Source: Lachnospiraceae bacterium (lineage in GTDB: Bacteria > Bacillota > Clostridia > Lachnospirales > Lachnospiraceae). From it: a stretch of DNA of 64,000 bases. The stretch lies in NCBI GenBank assembly GCA_009911035.1, contig QXWO01000016.1:1-64000 (forward strand). Direction: 5' to 3'. The notes beneath the pieces are model-generated. The model was given only the letters and a program-made list of their open reading frames with translations, did not search any database and had not been told where the DNA came from. Positions 17,923 through 26,534 of this stretch are shown piece by piece; the first letter of the stretch is position 1; each line of letters begins with the position of its first letter. The position numbers were made by a program, and so were the translations under genes.

Positions 17923-18831
17923 ATGACGCTGACACAATTAAAGTATGTGATTACAATTGCAGACACGCATTCCATGAATGAGGCGGCGAGGACCCTTTTT
18001 ATCTCGCAGCCCAGCCTTTCACAGGCGGTAAGGGAACTGGAGGAGGAAATTGGAATCATTCTTTTTAACAGAAGTAACAGGGGGGTAAAGATTACACCCG
18101 AGGGCGAGGAGTTTTTAGGTTATGCAAGGCAGGTGACAGAGCAGTGCCGGCTTTTGGAAGACCGCTATATTGAAAAGAAAAACAGTAAAAAGCGGTTCAG
18201 CGTATCCATGCAGCATTACACCTTTGCCGTGAAGGCTTTTGTGGAGATGGTAAAGCAGTTCGGAATGGACGAATATGAATTTGCGGTGCACGAGACGAAA
18301 ACCTACGAGGTGATAGAAAATGTGAAGAATTTCAGAAGCGAGATCGGGATTCTTTATCTGAATGATTTTAACCGGGCAGTGCTTACCAAACTTTTCCAGG
18401 AATCGGAACTGGAATTCCATGCAATTATAGACTGCGGCATATATGTGTATATGTGGAAGGGACATCCGCTGGCCGGGAAGGAGGAAATTGCCCTGGAGGA
18501 ATTGGATGACTACCCCTGCCTTTCTTTTGACCAGGGGATCAACAACTCTTTTTATTTTGCGGAGGAGGTCTTAAGCACTTACGCCTATAAACGCCTGATC
18601 AAGGCAAACGACAGGGCTACCCTTTTAAATCTGATGGTTGGACTGAACGGTTATACTTTGTGCTCCGGCATTATCTGTGAAAGCCTGAACGGTTCCGATT
18701 ACTGTGCTGTGAAGCTGAAATCTGAAGAAACCATGACCATAGGATACCTGAAACGCAAAGGAGTGGCGCTTAGCCCACTGGGGCAGAAGTATCTGGAAGA
18801 AATCAGGAAAATGCCCAGTGCGGAGGGGTGA
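17923..18831 (+). CDS. LysR-family transcriptional regulator
   Basis: A 302-residue LysR regulator. The N-terminal helix-turn-helix reads LTQLKYVITIADTHSMNEAA then LFISQPSLSQAVRELEEEIG, near family consensus. A linker helix and a two-lobed effector domain (90-300) follow. The effector is unknown. It lies directly after the thioesterase and near the orphan metQ, so sulfur or methionine metabolism is possible but not shown. Confidence 0.87.
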   Translation: MTLTQLKYVITIADTHSMNEAARTLFISQPSLSQAVRELEEEIGIILFNRSNRGVKITPEGEEFLGYARQVTEQCRLLEDRYIEKKNSKKRFSVSMQHYTFAVKAFVEMVKQFGMDEYEFAVHETKTYEVIENVKNFRSEIGILYLNDFNRAVLTKLFQESELEFHAIIDCGIYVYMWKGHPLAGKEEIALEELDDYPCLSFDQGINNSFYFAEEVLSTYAYKRLIKANDRATLLNLMVGLNGYTLCSGIICESLNGSDYCAVKLKSEETMTIGYLKRKGVALSPLGQKYLEEIRKMPSAEG

Positions 18832-18868
18832 ACTGTTACAAAAATTCCCCTTACAGCCAGAGTTGCCC

Positions 18869-18966
18869 TTGACAAATAAAATATCTGCCACTAAGATAAG
18901 AAAGTAAGACTACGAAAGGTGATACAGCCCTTTGCAGAGAGGAATTGTCTGTAAAGGGCTTTTTTA
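18869..18966 (+). promoter_or_regulatory. valS promoter followed by a terminator/attenuator
   Basis: TTGACA (18869) and TAAGAT (18892) at 17-base spacing form a good promoter. About 25 bases later comes a very strong intrinsic terminator: AGCCCTTTGCAGA pairs with TCTGTAAAGGGCT (13 pairs, one G-U) across a 9-base loop, followed by six T. The valS Shine-Dalgarno (AAGGA) begins directly after the T-run. The leader is too short for a standard T-box and has no AGGGTGG antiterminator motif. Confidence 0.7.
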
Positions 18967-18978
18967 AGGAGACGCATT

Positions 18979-21636
18979 ATGAGCAGAGAACTTGCAAAAA
19001 CATACGACCCGAAAGGGATAGAGGACAGGCTTTACCAGAAATGGACGGACAAGAAGTATTTTCATGCAGAAGTTGACCACTCCCGGACGCCATTCACTAT
19101 TGTGATTCCGCCCCCGAACATTACAGGGCAGCTTCATATGGGACATGCGCTGGACAATACCATGCAGGATATTTTGATCCGTTTTAAGCGGATGCAGGGC
19201 TATAATGCCCTCTGGCAGCCGGGGACGGACCATGCGAGCATTGCCACAGAGGTCAAAATCATTGAGAAGCTTAAGGAAGAAGGTATTAATAAAGAAGACC
19301 TTGGCAGGGAGGGATTCCTTGCGCGTGCATGGGACTGGAAGGAAGAGTACGGCGGGCGCATCATCAGCCAGCTTAAGAAGCTGGGTTCTTCCTGCGACTG
19401 GGACAGAGAGCGTTTTACCATGGACGAGGGATGTAACAGGGCAGTTACGGAAGTCTTCTGCAAGATGCATGAAAAAGGATGGATCTATAAAGGAAGCCGC
19501 ATCATTAACTGGTGCCCCGTGTGCAATACTTCCATTTCCGATGCGGAAGTAAATTATGAGGAACAGGCAGGCCATTTCTGGCACATCAAATATCCGGTCA
19601 TTGAGGAAGACGGGAGCGTAAGTACGGAGCGGTTCGTGGAGTTTGCAACCACAAGGCCGGAGACTATGCTGGGGGACACAGCAGTTGCAGTTAATCCGGA
19701 GGATGAAAGATATAAAGATATCATTGGCAAAAAGCTGATGTTGCCCATTGTCAACAGAGAGATCCCCGTGGTTGCGGACGCTTATGTGGACATGGAATTT
19801 GGTACCGGTGTTGTGAAAATCACGCCTGCCCATGACCCCAATGACTTTGAGGTGGGCAAGCGCCATCATCTGCCGGAAGTCAATATATTGAACGATGATG
19901 CCACCATCAATGAAAACGGCGGCAAATTCTGCGGCATGGACCGTTATGAGGCGAGAGGAGCCATTGTAAAAGAACTGGACGAGATGGGGCTGCTGGTAAG
20001 GATCGAGGATTATTCCCACAATGTGGGAACCCACGACCGCTGTAAGACCACCATCGAACCGATGATCAAGCAGCAGTGGTTTGTAAAGATGGAGGAACTG
20101 ATCAAGCCGGCAGTGGAAGCAGTAAAGAGCGGTGATATCCAGCTTATTCCCGCCCGTATGGAAAAGACCTATTTTAACTGGACAGACAATATCAGGGACT
20201 GGTGTATTTCCCGGCAGCTCTGGTGGGGGCACCGGATTCCCGCTTATTATTGTGATAAGTGCGGGGAAGTGGTGGTAAGTGTGCAGAAGCCGGAAAAATG
20301 TCCTAAGTGTGGACATGACCACTTTACCCAGGACCCGGATACCCTGGATACCTGGTTTTCCTCCGCACTGTGGCCTTTTTCAACCCTGGGCTGGCCGGAG
20401 CAGACGGAAGATTTAAAATATTTTTATCCTACCGATGTGCTTGTGACAGGCTATGACATCATTTTCTTCTGGGTGATCCGTATGATCTTTTCCGGCTTTG
20501 AGCAGATGGGGGAAAGACCCTTTAAGACCGTATTATTCCACGGCCTTGTAAGGGATTCCCAGGGACGTAAGATGAGCAAATCCTTAGGCAACGGCATTGA
20601 TCCCCTTGAGATCATAGACCAGTATGGCGCAGACGCTCTCCGGCTGACGCTGATCACCGGAAACGCCCCCGGCAACGACATGCGTTTCTATTTTGAGAGA
20701 GTGGAAGCCAGCAGGAATTTTGCAAACAAAATATGGAATGCTTCCCGGTTTATTATGATGAATATGCCAGAAGAAGGGCTTAAGGCAGGTGCGCCTTCTT
20801 TAGAGCCTGTTGACAAATGGATCCTTTCCAAATTGAACAGACTGATCAAAGAAGCCACCGACAATATGGACAACTTTGAGCTGGGCATAGCTGTGCAGAA
20901 GGTCTATGATTTTATCTGGGATGAATTCTGCGACTGGTATATTGAAATGGTCAAACCCAGACTCTACAATTCGGACGATCAGGACAGTAAGGATGCGGCC
21001 CTGTGGACTTTGAAGACGGTGCTCATTGACGGGCTCAAGCTTCTCCACCCTTATATGCCTTTTATCACAGAGGAAATTTTCTGCACCCTGCAGTCAGAAG
21101 AAGAATCCATCATGATTTCCAACTGGCCGAAGTACCAGGAGCAGTGGAACTTTGAAAAGGAAGAAAAGGACATTGAGATCATCAAGGAAGCGGTGAGGGG
21201 GATCAGAAATGTCCGCACAGAGATGAATGTGGCGCCCAGCCGGAAGGCACAGGTGTTTGTTGTCAGTGAAAATGCGGATATCATCAACGCTTTTACAGGT
21301 GGCAGGCTGTTTTTCACATCCCTTGCCTATGCTTCGGAGGTGACCATCCAGAAGGATAAGGAAGGCATTGCGCAGGATGCAGTTTCCGTAGTGATTGCAA
21401 ACGCCACTCTGTACATCCCATTTGCAGAGCTGGTGGACATCCAGCAGGAAATTGAACGGTTAAAGAAAGAAGAACAAAAGCTGGAAGGGGAACTTGCCCG
21501 TGTAAACGGTATGCTGAACAATGAAAGATTCATGTCCAAAGCGCCGGAAGCAAAGGTTGCCCAGGAAAGGGAAAAATTAAAGAAGTATACCCAGATGATG
21601 GAACAGGTAAGGAGCCGTTTAGGGCAGTTACAGTAA
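18979..21636 (+). CDS. valS: Valyl-tRNA synthetase
   Basis: An 885-residue class I aminoacyl-tRNA synthetase that charges tRNA-Val. The ATP site HMGH (in [15 protein letters not shown], near residue 53) and the KMSKS loop ([10 protein letters not shown], near 530) are intact. The editing domain (about 190-340) with [10 protein letters not shown] and a CxxC zinc-like pair near 430 (CDKCGEV, CPKCGHD) are present. The C-terminus ends in the long coiled coil typical of ValRS. Length is normal. The stop overlaps the folC start (TAATG). Confidence 0.97.
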   Translation: MSRELAKTYDPKGIEDRLYQKWTDKKYFHAEVDHSRTPFTIVIPPPNITGQLHMGHALDNTMQDILIRFKRMQGYNALWQPGTDHASIATEVKIIEKLKEEGINKEDLGREGFLARAWDWKEEYGGRIISQLKKLGSSCDWDRERFTMDEGCNRAVTEVFCKMHEKGWIYKGSRIINWCPVCNTSISDAEVNYEEQAGHFWHIKYPVIEEDGSVSTERFVEFATTRPETMLGDTAVAVNPEDERYKDIIGKKLMLPIVNREIPVVADAYVDMEFGTGVVKITPAHDPNDFEVGKRHHLPEVNILNDDATINENGGKFCGMDRYEARGAIVKELDEMGLLVRIEDYSHNVGTHDRCKTTIEPMIKQQWFVKMEELIKPAVEAVKSGDIQLIPARMEKTYFNWTDNIRDWCISRQLWWGHRIPAYYCDKCGEVVVSVQKPEKCPKCGHDHFTQDPDTLDTWFSSALWPFSTLGWPEQTEDLKYFYPTDVLVTGYDIIFFWVIRMIFSGFEQMGERPFKTVLFHGLVRDSQGRKMSKSLGNGIDPLEIIDQYGADALRLTLITGNAPGNDMRFYFERVEASRNFANKIWNASRFIMMNMPEEGLKAGAPSLEPVDKWILSKLNRLIKEATDNMDNFELGIAVQKVYDFIWDEFCDWYIEMVKPRLYNSDDQDSKDAALWTLKTVLIDGLKLLHPYMPFITEEIFCTLQSEEESIMISNWPKYQEQWNFEKEEKDIEIIKEAVRGIRNVRTEMNVAPSRKAQVFVVSENADIINAFTGGRLFFTSLAYASEVTIQKDKEGIAQDAVSVVIANATLYIPFAELVDIQQEIERLKKEEQKLEGELARVNGMLNNERFMSKAPEAKVAQEREKLKKYTQMMEQVRSRLGQLQ

Positions 21637-22979
21637 TGAATTATATGCAGAAGACGACGAAAGAACAGACAGTGCAGTCCTATACAGAAGCGGAAAATTA
21701 TATCATGAAAATCCCCAAATTTGTTCCGGGCCGTACCCTGAAAGATACAGGGCGGCTTCTTGGGCAGATAACCGGGGAAACGGTAAAAAGCAGTATTATC
21801 CATATCGCAGGCACAAACGGAAAAGGTTCCGTTTGTGCCTATTTGTGCTCTGTTATTATGGAAAGCGGGGGCACGGCAGGGATGTTTATCTCTCCTCATT
21901 TAGAGACCGTACGGGAGCGGATAAGCATTGGAAATGAGTGGATTTCCGAAGAAGATTTTATGACGGTGTTTGAGCGGGTGCAGCAGGCGGCAAAGGCAGA
22001 AAAGGAGCGTGGATACTCGTTCCCTTCCTTTTCGGAATTTCTTTTTCTTATGGCTATGTGTTTTTTCGGACAGAAAAATCCCGATTACATTATTCTGGAA
22101 ACAGGTATGGGAGGAAGGCTGGACGCTACCAACTGTATTGCAGAACCAAAGCTGTGCGTGATTACGGAGATCGGCTATGACCACATGCAGTATCTGGGGG
22201 ATACCATTGAAAAGATAGCGGCGGAAAAAGCGGGAATTATTAAGCCGGGGATCCCGGTGGTTTTTGTCGACAAGCGGCCGGAGAGCACGGTGGTTTTGGC
22301 TGAATATGCAAAAAAAGCGAAAAGTCCCGTGATTATCCTCAAAAAAGATGATATTTTGGATGTGAATATAAACAATAAAACCATTGATTTTTCGCTTCAT
22401 ACTGGTTATTATAATTATGTTAGCCTTTTTCTGGATACGCCAGCGCTGTATCAGACAGAAAACGCCGCTTTAGCAGCCGTGGCAGCACAGGCGCTTATGG
22501 ATGGGCGGATCACGCCGGAGGCGGTAAGGAAAGGCTTGGGGGCAGCCCGGTGGCCGGGAAGGATGGAGGAGGTCTTACCCGGTGTCTATTTAGACGGGGC
22601 CCACAATGAAGACGGGGTTGAAGCGCTTCTTTATACCGTCAGAAATGACGGATGCAGGGGAAGAAGGTTTTTACTGTTCGGGTCAGCGGCAGACAAGCAG
22701 TACGATAAAATGATACAGCAAATCGTAAAAGCAGGGCTTTTTGAAAAAGCAGCCGTGACCGTGATGGAGTCGGATAGAAGTGCTTCCATAGATGAACTGA
22801 AAATGATTTGGGAGAAGTATAAAGAAACAGCATACAGTTTTTACAGTGATGCCGGGGAAGCGCTTTTAGCGCTTTTAGCTGATAAAGGAAGGGATGATAT
22901 CATCTACATTGCCGGTTCATTGTATTTGGCAGGACAAATAAAGTCCCTGATAAGGAGATCCCAGAATGATAGATTTTGA
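21636..22979 (+). CDS. folC: Folylpolyglutamate synthase / dihydrofolate synthase
   Basis: A 447-residue Mur-ligase-family enzyme that adds glutamate to folates. The P-loop IAGTNGKGSV (about residue 53) is the FolC signature; GMFISPHLETVRERI and the ETGMGGRLDATN block follow. The C-terminal domain carries YLDGAHNEDG. Whether it also makes dihydrofolate cannot be told from sequence. It overlaps valS by one base, an arrangement common in Firmicutes, and a small gene starts inside its 3' end. Confidence 0.95.
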   Translation: MNYMQKTTKEQTVQSYTEAENYIMKIPKFVPGRTLKDTGRLLGQITGETVKSSIIHIAGTNGKGSVCAYLCSVIMESGGTAGMFISPHLETVRERISIGNEWISEEDFMTVFERVQQAAKAEKERGYSFPSFSEFLFLMAMCFFGQKNPDYIILETGMGGRLDATNCIAEPKLCVITEIGYDHMQYLGDTIEKIAAEKAGIIKPGIPVVFVDKRPESTVVLAEYAKKAKSPVIILKKDDILDVNINNKTIDFSLHTGYYNYVSLFLDTPALYQTENAALAAVAAQALMDGRITPEAVRKGLGAARWPGRMEEVLPGVYLDGAHNEDGVEALLYTVRNDGCRGRRFLLFGSAADKQYDKMIQQIVKAGLFEKAAVTVMESDRSASIDELKMIWEKYKETAYSFYSDAGEALLALLADKGRDDIIYIAGSLYLAGQIKSLIRRSQNDRF

Positions 22980-23112
22980 AGAGGAATTGAAGAAATTTCA
23001 TCCCAGCCTTGAGGTGGAGAATGCAGAAGAGGCTATCTTTGGCCAGGATTTGACAGATATGGCAGATTTATTGATAAAAATGGTTGAAAAGACCAAGAAG
23101 GAAGAAGAATAA
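22966..23112 (+). CDS. Small acidic protein, 48 residues, unknown
   Basis: An ORF too short for usual cut-offs. It starts at an ATG with AAGGAG 8 bases upstream and overlaps the folC end by 14 bases. The product (MIDFEEELKKFHPSLEVENA...) is acidic and helical with a lysine/glutamate tail. The ribosome site and tight placement between folC and the TPR gene argue that it is real. I do not recognise a family. Confidence 0.65.
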   Translation: MIDFEEELKKFHPSLEVENAEEAIFGQDLTDMADLLIKMVEKTKKEEE

Positions 23113-23123
23113 GGAGAGACGGC

Positions 23124-24575
23124 ATGAATTGTTATAATTGTGGATGCCGTCTGTCAGAATACGATTTTTGTACGGGATGCGGCGTGGACGTAACCATTTA
23201 TAAAAAGATTATGTTCATGTCCAACCGTTTTTATAATGACGGGCTGGAAAAGGCTTCGGTGAGGGATTTATCCGGAGCGATTATCAGTTTGCGGCAAAGT
23301 ATAAAATTTAATAAAAATAATATGGACGCGAGAAACCTGCTGGGGCTGGTTTATTTTGAAATGGGTGAGGTAGTCACCGCTTTGCAGGAGTGGGTCATCA
23401 GCAAGAACCTGCATCCCAAGAAAAATATTGCGGACGACTATATCAACATGATACAGGCCAACCCGACCAGGCTTGACGCAACCAACCAGACGATCAAGAA
23501 ATACAACCAGGCGCTTATGTACTGTTATCAGGACAGTCAGGATCTGGCAGTGATACAGCTTAAAAAGGTCCTGTCATATAATCCCAAATATGTGCGCGCC
23601 CACCAGCTTCTTGCCCTTCTTTACATTAACGCGGAAGAATGGGAAAAGGCCCAGAAGGAACTGCAAAAATGCATCCAGATAGATACCAATAATACAGTCA
23701 CCCTGCGTTACATGCGGGAAGTGGAGCACATGCTGATGCCGGAGGAACCGGCAAAGAATACAGCCAGAAAAAAGAAGACCCCGGACAATGTGGTGCGTTA
23801 CCGGAGCGGTAATGAGACAATTATCCAGCCTGTCAACATGAAGGAGTCCAAGGGAGTTTCCTCCCTGCTCAATTTGGGACTGGGGGTAATCATCGGAGTG
23901 GCCATTGCATGTTTCCTGATTCTGCCCAGCCAGATTCAGAAAGCCAAGGCAGGGATCAATGACGAGCTGCGTATGGTAAGCGAGCAGTCTGATGCCAAGA
24001 CAGCCACGATAGACGAACTGGAGCAGAAGGTACAAAAGCTGGCAGACGAGAACGCGGTTCTTGCAGAGGAACTTGCCGCCAGCCAGGAAACCGACGATAC
24101 GCTGAAAGCTACGGACGGCCTGATGATGGCAGCAGGGGCTTATCTGGAAACACCTGAGGATATAGAGAAGATTGCCGGTTATCTGGAGGCACTGGCAGAA
24201 GAGAACGGCAATAATGAAGGCGGAGAAGGGGAAAATACCGAAGATGGAAGGTCAGAAAGCTTTGTGGCGCTTTATGATAATCTTGTAAAAGCGGTAGGCC
24301 CCAGACTGGCGGAGCATTATTACAATATAGGACGCACAGCCTATTTCGACGAAGACTATGATACATCGATCCCCAATCTGCAATGGGCTTACCAGTATAA
24401 CAGCGCCAACAACGAAGCACTGTTTTACCTGGGGAACAGCTACCGCGGCATAGGGGAGCTTGACACGGCAAAAGAGATTTATGCACAAGTGATTGACAAC
24501 TTCCCGGGCACCCGGACGGCGGCCCAGTCGGAAACAAATCTGGCAGAAATCAACAATGCGGAACAGCAGAACTAA
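23124..24575 (+). CDS. Membrane-anchored TPR protein with N-terminal zinc ribbon
   Basis: 483 residues. The N-terminus is a zinc ribbon (CYNCG ... CTGCG, residues 3-20). TPR repeats follow (about 35-200). A single membrane helix lies near 247-267 (LLNLGLGVIIGVAIACFLIL), then a coiled coil (280-325). A second TPR set ends the protein (385-475). The zinc ribbon and first TPRs probably face the cytoplasm and the second set the outside. Such proteins are scaffolds; no partner is evident. It closes the valS-folC operon, since a terminator follows. Confidence 0.7.
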   Translation: MNCYNCGCRLSEYDFCTGCGVDVTIYKKIMFMSNRFYNDGLEKASVRDLSGAIISLRQSIKFNKNNMDARNLLGLVYFEMGEVVTALQEWVISKNLHPKKNIADDYINMIQANPTRLDATNQTIKKYNQALMYCYQDSQDLAVIQLKKVLSYNPKYVRAHQLLALLYINAEEWEKAQKELQKCIQIDTNNTVTLRYMREVEHMLMPEEPAKNTARKKKTPDNVVRYRSGNETIIQPVNMKESKGVSSLLNLGLGVIIGVAIACFLILPSQIQKAKAGINDELRMVSEQSDAKTATIDELEQKVQKLADENAVLAEELAASQETDDTLKATDGLMMAAGAYLETPEDIEKIAGYLEALAEENGNNEGGEGENTEDGRSESFVALYDNLVKAVGPRLAEHYYNIGRTAYFDEDYDTSIPNLQWAYQYNSANNEALFYLGNSYRGIGELDTAKEIYAQVIDNFPGTRTAAQSETNLAEINNAEQQN

Positions 24576-24618
24576 CAAAAATACAAAAGCAAAAGCAATC
24601 AAAACAGTCAGATACAAA

Positions 24619-24654
24619 AGAGGACAGACTTTATAAGGTTTGTCCTCTTTTTGT
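24619..24654 (+). terminator. Intrinsic terminator after the TPR gene
   Basis: AGAGGACA pairs with TGTCCTCT around a 14-base loop and is followed by five T. It lies 45 bases past the stop and separates the valS-folC transcript from the spoIIA region. Confidence 0.75.
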
Positions 24655-24767
24655 AACAATAAGCCGGTTCGCGGAGTGGGACGGCGTTTGTTATTATAAG
24701 CCGGTTCGCGGAGTGGGACGGCGTTTGTTGTTATAAGCCGGTTCGCGGAGTGTGGCAGCGTTTGTTG
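24655..24767 (+). repeat. Three tandem copies of a 37-bp intergenic repeat
   Basis: Copies start at 24661, 24698 and 24735, each beginning AAGCCGGTTCGCGGAGTG and ending GGCGTTTGTT or GGCAGCGTTTGTT. The first two are almost identical; the third differs in the GTGTGGCAGC stretch, which matches the copies at 17326 and 51191. There are no spacers, so it is not a CRISPR array. It fills the gap upstream of spoIIAA. Confidence 0.8.
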
Positions 24768-24794
24768 ATGACATTTAAGGAAAGGGGAAGAGGC

Positions 24795-25103
24795 ATGGAA
24801 GAAAACTTTAAAGTGATTGAAAATTATCTGATGGTAAAAATGCCTGAGGAGGTGGACCACCACAAATCCATTTACATAAGCAGAACAGCGGACGAGTATA
24901 TCATGAAGGACGGAGTGGGAAATGTAGTGTTTGATTTTGAGGACACCCGGTTTATGGACAGTTCCGGTATCGGAATTATTATCGGAAGATATAAAAAGAT
25001 ATCCTATTTCGGGGGAAAAGTATACGCCATCAATATTGATACAAGAATTAAAAAGACACTGATGATTTGCGGTTTACATAAAGTCATAGAAATTATGGAA
25101 TGA
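24795..25103 (+). CDS. spoIIAA: Anti-sigma-F factor antagonist SpoIIAA
   Basis: A 102-residue STAS-domain protein. The serine phosphorylated by SpoIIAB lies in FMDSSGIGIIIGRY. In the forespore the dephosphorylated form removes SpoIIAB from sigma-F. I use the ATG at 24795, preceded by AAAGGGGAAG; an upstream in-frame codon has no ribosome site. It heads the canonical spoIIAA-spoIIAB-sigF operon. Confidence 0.93.
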   Translation: MEENFKVIENYLMVKMPEEVDHHKSIYISRTADEYIMKDGVGNVVFDFEDTRFMDSSGIGIIIGRYKKISYFGGKVYAINIDTRIKKTLMICGLHKVIEIME

Positions 25104-25111
25104 GGTAAAGT

Positions 25112-25642
25112 ATGGAAACAGGACAAAAAACAGAAAGCAGGATGAAAAATAATGTCATCCAAAGAAACGAAATGGAGATACAGTTTGACGCGCTGTCCGT
25201 AAACGAGGCATTTGCCAGAGTGGCGGTTGCGGCATTTGTAGCGCCCCTAAATCCCACAATGGAGGAAATTTCAGATATCAAAACGGCAGTTTCAGAGGCC
25301 GTCACCAACGCAATTATCCATGGCTATGACGGGCAGTTTGCAGGAGAGGACGGGTTAGGAGGAGGGCAGGGAAGGGCAAACCAGGTGTTCCTGCACTGCC
25401 TCATAGACGAGGACGTTCTGAATGTGGAGATCCGGGACACAGGAAGGGGAATTGAAAATATTGAGCAGGCCATGGAACCCCTTTTTACGACAAAGCCGGA
25501 GATGGACAGGTCCGGCATGGGATTTGCCTTTATGGAAGCCTTTATGGATGATCTGGAGGTTGTCTCCCAGCCGGGGTGCGGCACGGTGGTGCTGATGAAG
25601 AAAAAGCTGGGAACTACCTCGTGGCTTAGGCAAGAGGAATGA
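25112..25642 (+). CDS. spoIIAB: Anti-sigma-F factor / kinase SpoIIAB
   Basis: A 176-residue GHKL kinase. The N-box AVSEAVTNAIIHGY, G1-box RDTGRGI and G2-box SGMGFAFMEAF are all present, so it should bind ATP and phosphorylate SpoIIAA. It holds sigma-F inactive until forespore formation. The protein is about 30 residues longer than B. subtilis SpoIIAB, with an N-terminal tail and a Gly-rich insert (EDGLGGGQGR near residue 77). It starts 8 bases after spoIIAA. Confidence 0.95.
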   Translation: METGQKTESRMKNNVIQRNEMEIQFDALSVNEAFARVAVAAFVAPLNPTMEEISDIKTAVSEAVTNAIIHGYDGQFAGEDGLGGGQGRANQVFLHCLIDEDVLNVEIRDTGRGIENIEQAMEPLFTTKPEMDRSGMGFAFMEAFMDDLEVVSQPGCGTVVLMKKKLGTTSWLRQEE

Positions 25643-25645
25643 ACC

Positions 25646-26374
25646 ATGGCAGAGAACGCAGTACTAATCGAGAGGGCACAGGCAGGAGAAAAAGAAGCAA
25701 GAGAAGTACTGATTGAGCAGAATTTAGGGCTGGTACGCCATATTGTGAAACGGTTTTCAGGGAGAGGTTATGAGACGGAAGATTTGTTCCAGATCGGCGT
25801 TATCGGACTGATTAAATCCATAGATAAATTTAATACAAGCTATGACGTGAAATTTTCCACCTACGCGGTTCCTCTTATAACGGGAGAAATCAAGCGATTT
25901 TTGCGGGATGACGGCATGGTGAAGGTGTCCCGCACACTCAAGGAAAACGGTATGAAAGTAAAGTATGCCAGGGAGCGTCTTGGCAATGAAAAGAACCGGG
26001 AGCCTACGCTTGAGGAGGTTGCCAGCGAGGCGGCCCTTACCGTGGAGGAAGTGGTTCTGGCTATGGAAGCTAATGTGCAGGTGGAATCCATTTATAAGTC
26101 TGTCTACCAGAATGACGGCAATGAAATATTTATGATAGACCAGATCGCAGACGAAAAGGCCAATGAACAGGAAACGGTTTTAAACCACCTTGTAGTGCAC
26201 CAGCTTATAAACGGCCTGCCCCAGAAGGAGCAGAAGCTGATCAAACTGCGTTATTATCAGGAAAAGACCCAGACAGAGGTAGCCAAAGTTCTGGGCATAA
26301 GCCAGGTGCAGGTCAGCCGGATGGAGAAGAAGATTCTCCTTACCATGAGAGAAAAATTTAGTGAGATTCATTAG
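25646..26374 (+). CDS. sigF: Sporulation sigma factor F
   Basis: A 242-residue sigma-70-family factor. Region 2 (EDLFQIGVIGLIKSIDKFNT, then KFSTYAVPLITGEIKRFLRD) and region 4 helix-turn-helix (QTEVAKVLGISQVQVSRMEK) are typical of the sporulation SigF/SigG/SigB group. Position after spoIIAB identifies it as sigma-F, the first forespore factor. It starts 3 bases after the spoIIAB stop. This makes it nearly certain that the organism sporulates or did recently. Confidence 0.95.
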   Translation: MAENAVLIERAQAGEKEAREVLIEQNLGLVRHIVKRFSGRGYETEDLFQIGVIGLIKSIDKFNTSYDVKFSTYAVPLITGEIKRFLRDDGMVKVSRTLKENGMKVKYARERLGNEKNREPTLEEVASEAALTVEEVVLAMEANVQVESIYKSVYQNDGNEIFMIDQIADEKANEQETVLNHLVVHQLINGLPQKEQKLIKLRYYQEKTQTEVAKVLGISQVQVSRMEKKILLTMREKFSEIH

Positions 26375-26534
26375 TGGAAAACCAGTATCCCCACAGGCTG
26401 GCCGTATATGTTGAAAATTGGTTTCACTGGTGATTCGTTTGTTGACATAATTTCGGGAATATAGTAAGGTATAACATGTCGGTAAATGTCTTTGAATTCC
26501 TAAAAGAGTATTAATTAAGGATACAGGTGTACCA

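Noticed and set aside
18832-18978. T-box riboswitch before valS
   Set aside because: The leader is too short and lacks the conserved T-box sequence; only a terminator is visible.
18964-20322. A 452-residue reverse-strand ORF inside valS
   Set aside because: It is antisense to a clear, conserved synthetase and has no recognisable domain.
22938-23123. Frameshift between folC and the TPR gene
   Set aside because: The gap is filled by a small intact ORF with its own ribosome site.
24655-24767. Possible CRISPR array
   Set aside because: The 37-bp units are directly tandem, without spacers, and no cas genes are near.
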